Assembly (NCBI GenBank): GCA_025356695.1
Contig: JANXSE010000149.1
Span: 1-7,475, forward strand
Direction: 5' to 3'
Length of the DNA stretch: 7,475 bases
Origin: Betaproteobacteria bacterium
Lineage (GTDB): Bacteria > Pseudomonadota > Gammaproteobacteria > Burkholderiales > SG8-41
This document shows positions 1 through 5,872 of the stretch, piece after piece (position 1 is the first letter of the stretch; each line of letters starts with the position of its first letter). A program made the position numbers and the translations under genes. Below the pieces are notes generated by a model. It was not told the origin of the DNA. It saw nothing but the letters and a program-made list of their open reading frames with translations, and did no database searches.

Positions 1-145
1 CTGCGGCATCGGCATGGTGTTGATCGTCGCCGCGGCAGATGCCATGGCCGCCGCCGACGCGCTGCGTGCGGCCGGCGAAACCGTCTGGCGCATCGGCAGC
101 ATCGCGGCACGCAAGCCGGGCGAGGAACAAACCGTCGTCACATGA
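1..145 (+). CDS. purM: Phosphoribosylformylglycinamidine cyclo-ligase (AIR synthetase), C-terminal end only
   Basis: The 5' end lies outside the window; codons run in frame from base 2 to the TGA at 143-145, giving the last 47 residues. The fragment opens with [10 protein letters not shown], which matches the conserved glycine-rich segment near the C-terminus of PurM, and ends in a helix plus a short strand ([18 protein letters not shown]), as PurM proteins do. PurM makes aminoimidazole ribonucleotide from FGAM and ATP in the cytosolic purine pathway. The stop overlaps the purN start as ATGA, and the purM-purN order is the classic proteobacterial arrangement. That context supports the identification strongly despite the short fragment. 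Confidence 0.9.
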   Translation, partial: CGIGMVLIVAAADAMAAADALRAAGETVWRIGSIAARKPGEEQTVVT

Positions 146-783
146 AAAAGGTCGTCATTCTGATTTCGGGGCGCGGCAGCAACATGCAGGCGATCCTCGA
201 AGCGCGGCTGCCAATTAGCGTCGCCGCCGTAATCAGCAATGACGCCGGCGCGGCGGGCCTCGCCACCGCACGGCGCCATGGTGTGGCGACGCAAGTAGTC
301 GATCACCGCGCCTACCCCGACCGCACAGCATTCGACAGCGCATTGGCGGCGGCCATCGATGCGTATGCGCCGGAACTCGTCGTGCTCGCGGGTTTCATGC
401 GCATCCTCACTGCGGAGTTTGTCGGGCACTACGACGGCCGCATCATGAATATCCACCCGTCGCTGCTGCCGTCGTTCACCGGCCTGCACACGCACCGCCG
501 CGCGCTCGCAGCCGGCGTCAAGGTGCACGGCTGCAGCGTGCATTTCGTGACGCCGGAACTCGACCACGGCCCGATCGTCGCGCAGGCGGTGGTGCCGGTC
601 CTCGACGGCGACAACGAAGACACGCTGGCCGCGCGCGTGCTCGCGCAGGAACACTGCATTTACCCGCAGGCGGTCGCATGGTTTTGCGCCGGCCGCCTGA
701 CCATCACGCCGCAGGGCGCAGTACGGCTCGACGGCGCGCGCAAGGCGGCCGGCGCGCTGCTGTCACCGCTGCTCGAACGATGA
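142..783 (+). CDS. purN: Phosphoribosylglycinamide formyltransferase (GAR transformylase)
   Basis: This 213-residue cytosolic enzyme transfers a formyl group from 10-formyltetrahydrofolate to GAR, the third step of purine synthesis. The length is normal for PurN. The N-terminal phosphate-binding loop SGRGSN is at residues 9-14, and AGFMRIL (83-89) is the family's central strand and turn. The catalytic signature [10 protein letters not shown] (103-112) carries Asn103 and His105, and Asp141 in DHGP (141-144) completes the triad known from E. coli PurN (N106, H108, D144). The ATG at 142 overlaps the purM stop by 4 bases. A GAGGAA stretch at 122-127 is too far upstream to be a good ribosome site, so coupling to purM translation is likely. 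The stop overlaps the next gene in the same ATGA manner. All key residues are present. Confidence 0.97.
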   Translation: MKKVVILISGRGSNMQAILEARLPISVAAVISNDAGAAGLATARRHGVATQVVDHRAYPDRTAFDSALAAAIDAYAPELVVLAGFMRILTAEFVGHYDGRIMNIHPSLLPSFTGLHTHRRALAAGVKVHGCSVHFVTPELDHGPIVAQAVVPVLDGDNEDTLAARVLAQEHCIYPQAVAWFCAGRLTITPQGAVRLDGARKAAGALLSPLLER

Positions 784-1484
784 AGCCCGCCCGCCTGCTG
801 CCGGCCGCACTCCTGCTGTTTGCCGCTGCCGTCGGCGCCGCGCCGCCGCTCGTCGTAAAGGCCGAATACGAGGTCTACAAGGACGGCCTGCATGTCGCCA
901 CCGCCAGCGAATCGTTCGAGCGCGGCGAGGGCAAATACAAGGTCATCAGCGAACAAACGCCGGCCGGGCTGCTGGCGGTATTTGTGCGTACCCGCATCCG
1001 GGTCAGCAGCAGCGGCACGGTCACTGCGGCTGGCCTCAGGCCCGACCAGTTCGATTACGGCCGGCTCGACGATCCAAGTAAAAATGTGAGCGACCGCTTT
1101 GACTGGGAGACTGGCCTGCTCAAGATGTCGTTTGACGGCCGCCATGAGAGCGCGGCGCTGGGCGCCGGTGCCCAGGACCGCCTGTCGGTGATGTACCAGT
1201 TCATGTTTCTGGCCGAGGAAAAACTGCGCGATCTGGCCTTTCCGATGACCAGCAACGGCAAAAAAATCGAGCACTACCGCTACCAACTGGCCGGTCAGGA
1301 AACACTCGACACCCCCTTGGGCAAACTGCGGACGCTGCATCTGGTGAAGCAGCGCGAAGGCAACGACAACGGTGTCGAAATCTGGCTCTCGCCGGACCAC
1401 CACCTGTTTCCGGTGAAGCTGTTGATTAGCGAAAATGACGGTTCGAAGTTTGAGCAACTGATTACCCGGTTTGAATCGAAATAA
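780..1484 (+). CDS. DUF3108 domain protein with signal peptide (function unknown)
   Basis: This protein has 234 residues. The frame is open further upstream to 678, but the ATG at 780 is chosen because it overlaps the purN stop (ATGA) and begins a textbook Sec signal peptide: MKPAR, a hydrophobic stretch LLPAALLLFAAAV, and a likely cleavage at AVGA|AP around residue 20. The mature part has the DUF3108 pattern: AEYEVYKDG near the start, a central LRPDQF and RFDWETG region (86-112), QDRLSVMYQF (132-141), and a C-terminal VEIWLSPDHHLFPVKL (199-214). DUF3108 proteins are expected to be mostly beta-stranded envelope proteins; their function is not known. The next gene encodes a paralogue. A periplasmic location is inferred from the signal peptide. 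There is no lipobox and no catalytic motif that I can recognise. Confidence 0.87.
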   Translation: MKPARLLPAALLLFAAAVGAAPPLVVKAEYEVYKDGLHVATASESFERGEGKYKVISEQTPAGLLAVFVRTRIRVSSSGTVTAAGLRPDQFDYGRLDDPSKNVSDRFDWETGLLKMSFDGRHESAALGAGAQDRLSVMYQFMFLAEEKLRDLAFPMTSNGKKIEHYRYQLAGQETLDTPLGKLRTLHLVKQREGNDNGVEIWLSPDHHLFPVKLLISENDGSKFEQLITRFESK

Positions 1485-1487
1485 CGC

Positions 1488-2519
1488 GTGGCCGACATCC
1501 ACACGATGCGCAAACTGGCGATCTTCGCGCTGCTGTCGTTGCTTGCACATCTGCTGATCGTCTCCGATATTTCGCTGCCGGTGTTCCGGCAGGCGGTCGA
1601 ACCACCGCCCCTGCGCGTGCGGCTGCAGGCCGCGCCGGCGCTGCCGCCGGTGTTGCCGCGACCGTCCCGCGTGGCGCCGCCAGCGGCGACTGCACCGGCG
1701 AACCTCACTGACACGGCCACCACAACCAATCCTGTCGCTGCAACAACAACCCCCGCCGCAAACAATGACGCGCCGGGCGCGAGCGCAACGCCGGCGACCG
1801 GCGAAGCGCCGGTGCCGGTGGCAAGCACACCGCCCGTCGAAACCAAACTGGCGCCTGCCCTGGCGCGCCGGCTGCCGCGCAACGGCGAGATCAGCTACGA
1901 GCTTTATCTCGGCAGCAACCGCTTCAACGTCGGGCGCACCGTGCAATCGTGGACTATCAGCGACGACAGTTATCGCGTGCGCAGTGCCTCCGAAACCACC
2001 GGCATTGCGGCAATGTTCGCCCGCCAGTCGATCGAATACATCAGCAGCGGTCGCCTGACCGCTGCCGGTCTGCGTCCTGAAAGTTTCAGCAACTCGCGTG
2101 AGCGCCGCGGCGAAAAAGACGGCGCAACCGCGCGCTTCGACTGGAAAACGCAGACCATCAGCTTCGGCGAACCGGTGAAGAGCGCACCGCTCGCCGACAA
2201 CGCGCAGGACCTCGTCAGCTTCATGTACCAGCTGGGCCTCATGCCGCTGAGTCCCGGGCGCATCGAACTGCCGATCACCAACGGCTGGAAATTCGAGCGT
2301 TACGAACTCGAGGTCGGCATTGAAGAGACGCTGCAGACGCCGTTCGGCGAACTACGCGCAGTACCGGTGCGGCAGGTGCGCCGCGCCAACGAAGAATCCA
2401 TCGAACTGTGGCTGGCACCGGCTTACCGCTGGCTGCCGGTACGCATTCGTTTTTTCGACCGCGAGGGGCACCCTTCGGGCGAACAACTAGTCAGCGATAT
2501 CAGGGTGGGCGAAGAATGA
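1488..2519 (+). CDS. DUF3108 domain protein with N-terminal membrane anchor and Pro/Ala/Thr-rich linker
   Basis: The reading is 343 residues from a GTG at 1488, only 3 bases after the previous stop. An ATG at 1506 (giving 337 residues, starting MRKLAIF) is an equally good start, and neither has a clear Shine-Dalgarno sequence. The protein begins with one hydrophobic segment (about 9-26, KLAIFALLSLLAHLLIV). A long low-complexity linker rich in Pro, Ala and Thr follows (about 38-125), and then a DUF3108 domain (about 134-340). This anchor-plus-linker plan resembles TonB-type proteins, suggesting an inner-membrane anchor with the domain reaching into the periplasm. Shared landmarks with the preceding gene are SSGRLTAAGLRPESF, RFDWKT, QDLVSFMYQ, TLQTPFGELR and IELWLAPAYRWLPV. 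No TonB C-terminal domain is present. Function unknown. Confidence 0.85.
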   Translation: MADIHTMRKLAIFALLSLLAHLLIVSDISLPVFRQAVEPPPLRVRLQAAPALPPVLPRPSRVAPPAATAPANLTDTATTTNPVAATTTPAANNDAPGASATPATGEAPVPVASTPPVETKLAPALARRLPRNGEISYELYLGSNRFNVGRTVQSWTISDDSYRVRSASETTGIAAMFARQSIEYISSGRLTAAGLRPESFSNSRERRGEKDGATARFDWKTQTISFGEPVKSAPLADNAQDLVSFMYQLGLMPLSPGRIELPITNGWKFERYELEVGIEETLQTPFGELRAVPVRQVRRANEESIELWLAPAYRWLPVRIRFFDREGHPSGEQLVSDIRVGEE

Positions 2520-3772
2520 AAATCACGCAGGGGCAATTCAGGGCGGCGGCGGATGCGCTCGCGCAAATCCTGCCGATGACGCAGCCGGCAGACGCGGTAC
2601 TCTCGCAGTATTTCCGCCTGAACAAACAACTCGGCCAGGAGGAGCGCGCCTTCGTCGCCGATACCGTGTTCGCCCTCTTGCGACACCGTTACAGTCTCGA
2701 ATTTCACACCGGCGCCGACACCCCGCGGCGCCTGCTGCTCGCCTATTTCAGCCGCACCGGGGGCGTCAGTCTGCGCCAGCTTGAACCGCTGTTCGGCGCC
2801 GATGCGGAATGGGCCGCCACGCTGAAAACACCGCGCGAAGAAGCCGCACCGCTGGCGGTGAATGCCGAATTGCCGCAATGGCTGGTCGAAATGCTCGCAC
2901 TGCAAATGAGCGAAGACGAAATCCTCGCGCTCGGCCGCGCGCTGCAACAGCCGGCACCGCTCGATTTGCGCGTCAATCCGCTGCTGTCGAACCGCGACGA
3001 GGTATTGCAGGCATTCGCGGCCGATGGCATCGGCGCAGCGGCCACACCGCTGTCGCCGCTGGGCGTGCGCCTGGCAGGCAAGCCCGCGCTCAACCGCCAT
3101 CCCCTGTTTACCTCCGGCAAAGTCGAGGTACAGGACGAAGGCAGCCAGCTGCTGTGTTATCTGCTGGCGCCGAAGCGCCGCGAAATGGTGGTCGATTTCT
3201 GCGCCGGCGCCGGCGGCAAAACACTCGCCCTCGGCGCCATGATGCAATCGGCCGGACGCCTCTATGCGTTCGACATCTCGGAACACCGTCTGAGCAAACT
3301 GACGCCGCGCCTGCGCCGTTCACAGCTGTCGAACGTACACCCGCAACTGCTCGACTCCGAACACGACCCGCGCGTGCGGCGGCTGGCGCGCAAGATCGAC
3401 CGCGTACTGGTTGATGCGCCGTGCAGCGGCTTTGGCACGCTACGCCGCAATCCCGATCTCAAATGGCGGCAGAGCGCACAGGGCATCGCCGAGCTTTCCG
3501 TCAAACAACGCTCGATACTCGCTGCCGCCGCGACGCTGGTAAAACCCGGCGGCCGTCTCGTCTACGCCACCTGCAGTTTTTTGCGCATGGAAAACCGCGA
3601 TGTCGTGAGCGACTTTCTGGGCTCGCATCCATCGTTCAAACTGCTGCCGGCGGCGGACGTGCTGCGCCAGCAGCATATCGATCTCGATACAGGCGAGTTT
3701 CTCGAACTCACACCGCAGCGCCAGGGTTGCGACGGCTTTTTCGCCGCCGTCATGGAACGCAATCCCGTCTGA
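2516..3772 (+). CDS. RsmB/NOP-family SAM-dependent RNA cytosine-C5 methyltransferase
   Basis: This is a 418-residue cytosolic RNA m5C methyltransferase. The ATG at 2516 overlaps the preceding stop (ATGA), and a GGGTGG stretch at 2503-2508 is well placed as ribosome site. The N-terminal ~115 residues (FRLNKQLGQEERAF, LLRHRYSLE) look like a shortened NusB-like helical domain. The catalytic core then shows DLRVNP (150-155), SAM motif I DFCAGAGGK (227-235), acidic Asp253 in FDIS, motif IV DAPCSGFGTLRRNPD (300-314) with Cys303, and motif VI ATCS (351-354) with Cys353. By analogy with E. coli RsmB, the motif VI cysteine is the nucleophile and the motif IV cysteine helps release the product. The C-terminus has the typical CDGFFAA. 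RsmB (16S C967) is one candidate identity. However, betaproteobacteria often carry a separate rsmB near fmt, so this may be a paralogue with another target. Confidence 0.9.
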   Translation: MKITQGQFRAAADALAQILPMTQPADAVLSQYFRLNKQLGQEERAFVADTVFALLRHRYSLEFHTGADTPRRLLLAYFSRTGGVSLRQLEPLFGADAEWAATLKTPREEAAPLAVNAELPQWLVEMLALQMSEDEILALGRALQQPAPLDLRVNPLLSNRDEVLQAFAADGIGAAATPLSPLGVRLAGKPALNRHPLFTSGKVEVQDEGSQLLCYLLAPKRREMVVDFCAGAGGKTLALGAMMQSAGRLYAFDISEHRLSKLTPRLRRSQLSNVHPQLLDSEHDPRVRRLARKIDRVLVDAPCSGFGTLRRNPDLKWRQSAQGIAELSVKQRSILAAAATLVKPGGRLVYATCSFLRMENRDVVSDFLGSHPSFKLLPAADVLRQQHIDLDTGEFLELTPQRQGCDGFFAAVMERNPV

Positions 3773-3832
3773 TCGCGGCGGCTTTCACGCCACCGCGTCA
3801 ACGCGCCGCGCTATCCGGCCGTTGGATTGGAC

Positions 3833-4390
3833 ATGGTTACCGCACGCATCCTGTGCATGGCGCTGGCCTGCGCCGGCGCACCCGTCCTTGCACTGCAGCC
3901 AGCGGCGCCGCTCACGCCGTTCGCAGCGGCCGGCACGGTGCAATATGCGTTCACGCCGGGCGATCCGGTCGACAGCATGATCATTGCCGCCATCGACGAA
4001 GCGCGCCAGCAGATCCTTGTGCAGGCCTACAGCTTCACGCACCGCCGCATCGCCGACGCGCTGGTGCGCGCGCATCGTCGCGGCGTTGAAGTCGGCGTAC
4101 TGGTCGATGCCGAGCAGGCGCGCAGCGACCCCGCCGTGCTGCGCGACCTGACGCGCGGCAAGGTGCCCCTGCGCTACGATCACCAGCACGCCGCCGCACA
4201 CAACAAGACCATGGTGATCGACGCCGGCCTCGAACAATGCGTGGTAATCACCGGCAGCTACAACTTCACGACCGCGGCACAGCAACGCAACGCGGAAAAT
4301 GCGCTGCTCCTGCGCGGCAATCCACCGCTGTGCGATGCCTATTACAACAACTGGCGGCGCCACTACACGCACGCATCGTCGCGTCGTTGA
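3833..4390 (+). CDS. Exported single-HKD phospholipase D superfamily protein, Nuc endonuclease type
   Basis: The protein has 185 residues from the ATG at 3833; a TTG two codons earlier (3827) is possible. A GGA at 3824-3826 may serve as the ribosome site. An N-terminal signal peptide (MVTARILCMALACAGAPVLA) with cleavage near residue 20 points to the periplasm. The single catalytic motif is HNKTMVID (123-130, H-x-K-x4-D), followed by GSYNFT (141-146) and RNAEN (152-156), the exact layout of the Nuc-like branch. Members with one HKD motif dimerise to build a shared active site; Salmonella Nuc is a periplasmic endonuclease of similar size. Phosphodiester cleavage of DNA or RNA is therefore more likely than lipid hydrolysis, but the substrate is inferred. 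Cys136 and Cys167 could form a disulphide. The gap of 60 bases after the methyltransferase gene has no terminator, so it may be transcribed with the upstream block. Confidence 0.88.
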   Translation: MVTARILCMALACAGAPVLALQPAAPLTPFAAAGTVQYAFTPGDPVDSMIIAAIDEARQQILVQAYSFTHRRIADALVRAHRRGVEVGVLVDAEQARSDPAVLRDLTRGKVPLRYDHQHAAAHNKTMVIDAGLEQCVVITGSYNFTTAAQQRNAENALLLRGNPPLCDAYYNNWRRHYTHASSRR

Positions 4391-4414
4391 AGCCGGAATT
4401 GCGCGTGCTAGAAT
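4387..4414 (+). promoter_or_regulatory. Probable sigma-70 promoter with extended -10, for the MscS-type channel gene
   Basis: A -35 like TTGAAG (4387-4392, four of six consensus bases) is followed after 16 bases by TAGAAT (4409-4414, five of six). The -10 is preceded by TGC, which is the extended -10 TGn motif. Transcription would begin near 4421, about 24 bases before the TTG start of the channel gene. The -35 overlaps the stop codon of the preceding nuclease-like gene. The local A/T-rich patch stands out in a GC-rich background. This rests on consensus match only. Confidence 0.55.
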
Positions 4415-4444
4415 AAATTTTTCCGGCCGCCGACGGATCGTCGT

Positions 4445-5725
4445 TTGACCCCCACCTTCGAATCGCTGCTCGTCAAATTCTGGCAGGAACTGCACGACGT
4501 GCAATTCGTCTGGCAGGTTGCCGCGCTGCTGCTGTGCCTCGCGCTGGCGGCAACCCTCACCTGGTACGTGCGGCGCCAGCTGAATCTTGCGGGTGACGCG
4601 ACCGGCGAGCGGCGCTTCGCCGGCCTGCTGCGGCGCCTGGCGTTTCCGCTCAGCGCGCTGCTGCTGGTGCTGGTGGCGCGCTGGTCGCTGAACGGCTATC
4701 ACGGCATCAGTCTGCTGAATATCGCAGTGCCGCTGCTCACCGCGCTGGTTATCAGCCGCAGCTTCGCCTATGTATTGCGGCTGGTGTTCACCGCCGGCGG
4801 CATCGCCTCCGTCTTCGAGCGCACCATCAGCTGGCTGGTATGGGGCGGCTTTGCCCTGCATGTAATCGGTCTCGCGCCGGGCATCATCGCGTATTTCGAC
4901 GACATCAGCTTTCACATCGGCAAACAGAAAATATCGCTCCTCGCCGTCGGCCAGGCTGCGCTGTGGATCATCCTCACGCTGCTGCTGACACTGTGGATCA
5001 GCCGGCTCGTCGAAGAACAGTTGATGGGCGCACAGCGCCTGCAGATGACGCTGCGCGTGATGCTGTCGAAACTGCTGCGGCCGGTGCTCGTGCTGCTAGC
5101 GCTGTTCCTCGTGCTGCCGGCGGTTGGCATCGACCTCACCGCGCTATCGGTATTCGGCGGCGCGCTTGGCGTCGGCATCGGCTTCGGCCTGCAGAAAATC
5201 GCCAGCAACTACATCAGCGGTTTCATCATCCTGCTCGACCATTCGGTCAAGATCGGCGACATCGTGACGATCGAAAAAAGCACCGGCCAGCTCAACAAGA
5301 TGACGGCGCGTTACGTCGTCGTGCGCAGCGGCGACGGCACCGAGGCGATCATTCCCAACGAAACGGTGATCACCTCGACCGTCATCAACCATTCGTACAG
5401 CGACAGCCGCGTCTGCGTGTCGGTCCCGGTGCAGGTCAGTTACCGCAGCGATCTCGATGCCGCCACGCGCGTGCTGCTCGACGCGGCGCGCGCGCATGCG
5501 CGTGTACTGCCCTCGCCCGAACCGCGCGTCACCATCACGGCGTTTGCCGACAGCGGCATCAATCTGGAACTCGGCGTCTGGATACGCGACCCCGAACTCG
5601 GCGGCGCGGCGCTGCGCTCCGATATCTACTACGCAATCTGGCGCGAATTCAAGGCGCAGGGCATTGAAATCCCGTATCCGCAGCGCGAAGTCCGGCTGCT
5701 CGGCGAAGGCGCTGTCAAGACCTGA
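4445..5725 (+). CDS. MscS-family mechanosensitive ion channel
   Basis: This inner-membrane channel of 426 residues opens under membrane tension to release solutes. The start is read as TTG at 4445, with a GGA ribosome site at 4435-4437; no ATG lies nearby, and a GTG at 4499 is a less likely alternative. About six membrane segments can be seen, around 21-41, 64-80, 92-114, 128-148, 166-187 and 209-227. The pore-lining TM3-like helix is rich in Gly and Ala (SVFGGALGVGIGFGLQKIAS, 235-254). It continues into NYISGFIILLDHSVKIGDIV, the MscS signature leading into the beta domain, where DGTEAIIPNETVI (297-309) is typical. The C-terminal alpha/beta domain (about 325-418) is present. It is larger than E. 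coli MscS (286 residues) because of three extra N-terminal helices, and smaller than MscK. A private promoter appears just upstream. Solute preference cannot be told from sequence. Confidence 0.93.
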   Translation: MTPTFESLLVKFWQELHDVQFVWQVAALLLCLALAATLTWYVRRQLNLAGDATGERRFAGLLRRLAFPLSALLLVLVARWSLNGYHGISLLNIAVPLLTALVISRSFAYVLRLVFTAGGIASVFERTISWLVWGGFALHVIGLAPGIIAYFDDISFHIGKQKISLLAVGQAALWIILTLLLTLWISRLVEEQLMGAQRLQMTLRVMLSKLLRPVLVLLALFLVLPAVGIDLTALSVFGGALGVGIGFGLQKIASNYISGFIILLDHSVKIGDIVTIEKSTGQLNKMTARYVVVRSGDGTEAIIPNETVITSTVINHSYSDSRVCVSVPVQVSYRSDLDAATRVLLDAARAHARVLPSPEPRVTITAFADSGINLELGVWIRDPELGGAALRSDIYYAIWREFKAQGIEIPYPQREVRLLGEGAVKT

Positions 5726-5815
5726 TCGACAGACGCGTTTCCCCAGCGCGTACAAGGGCTTGAATGATGTGATCGAAAGCGGTTTCCGCGCCGGCAAAGC
5801 GGCCAAAAAATCTCT

Positions 5816-5843
5816 TTGCAGGGTATCGATAGTTCGGTAGACT
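5816..5843 (+). promoter_or_regulatory. Weak sigma-70-like promoter candidate before the desaturase gene
   Basis: TTGCAG (5816-5821) and TAGACT (5838-5843) are separated by 16 bases, matching three and four consensus positions. Transcription would start near 5850, leaving a short leader that contains the ribosome site GGAA at 5863-5866. The whole gap 5726-5872 otherwise holds no gene and no convincing terminator. The only other structure seen is a 6-base inverted repeat, GCAAAG (5794-5799) with CTTTGC (5814-5819), around a 14-base loop. Confidence 0.33.
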
Positions 5844-5872
5844 GCCGCCAGTCTCCGACCACGGAATCCTCC

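Noticed and set aside
678..779. Upstream extension of the first DUF3108 frame
   Set aside because: It would overlap purN by over 100 bases and bury the signal peptide. The ATG at 780 gives a proper Sec signal and an ATGA junction.
660..1946. A 428-codon open frame on the - strand, longer than the genes it covers
   Set aside because: It lies antisense to purN and both DUF3108 genes. Its product is rich in Arg, Gln, His and Cys with no domain logic, which is typical of a shadow frame in GC-rich coding DNA.
2408..2515. Upstream extension of the methyltransferase frame
   Set aside because: It overlaps the conserved end of the DUF3108 gene; the ATG at 2516 has a ribosome site and an ATGA junction.
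2423..3286. A 287-codon open frame on the - strand
   Set aside because: It is antisense to the methyltransferase gene, with a composition typical of a shadow frame and no recognisable motif.
3841..3881. Lipoprotein signal in the PLD-type protein at Cys13
   Set aside because: The residues before Cys13 (ALA) poorly match a lipobox, which normally has Leu at -3, and a good signal peptidase I site follows at residue 20.
3785..4915. A 376-codon open frame on the - strand
   Set aside because: It is antisense to the PLD-type gene and the channel gene, which have clear family motifs. The translated product is Gln/Arg/Ala-rich low complexity.
5794..5819. GCAAAG...CTTTGC inverted repeat as a terminator after the channel gene
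   Set aside because: The 6-bp stem with a 14-base loop and no following T-run is too weak, and it may be chance.
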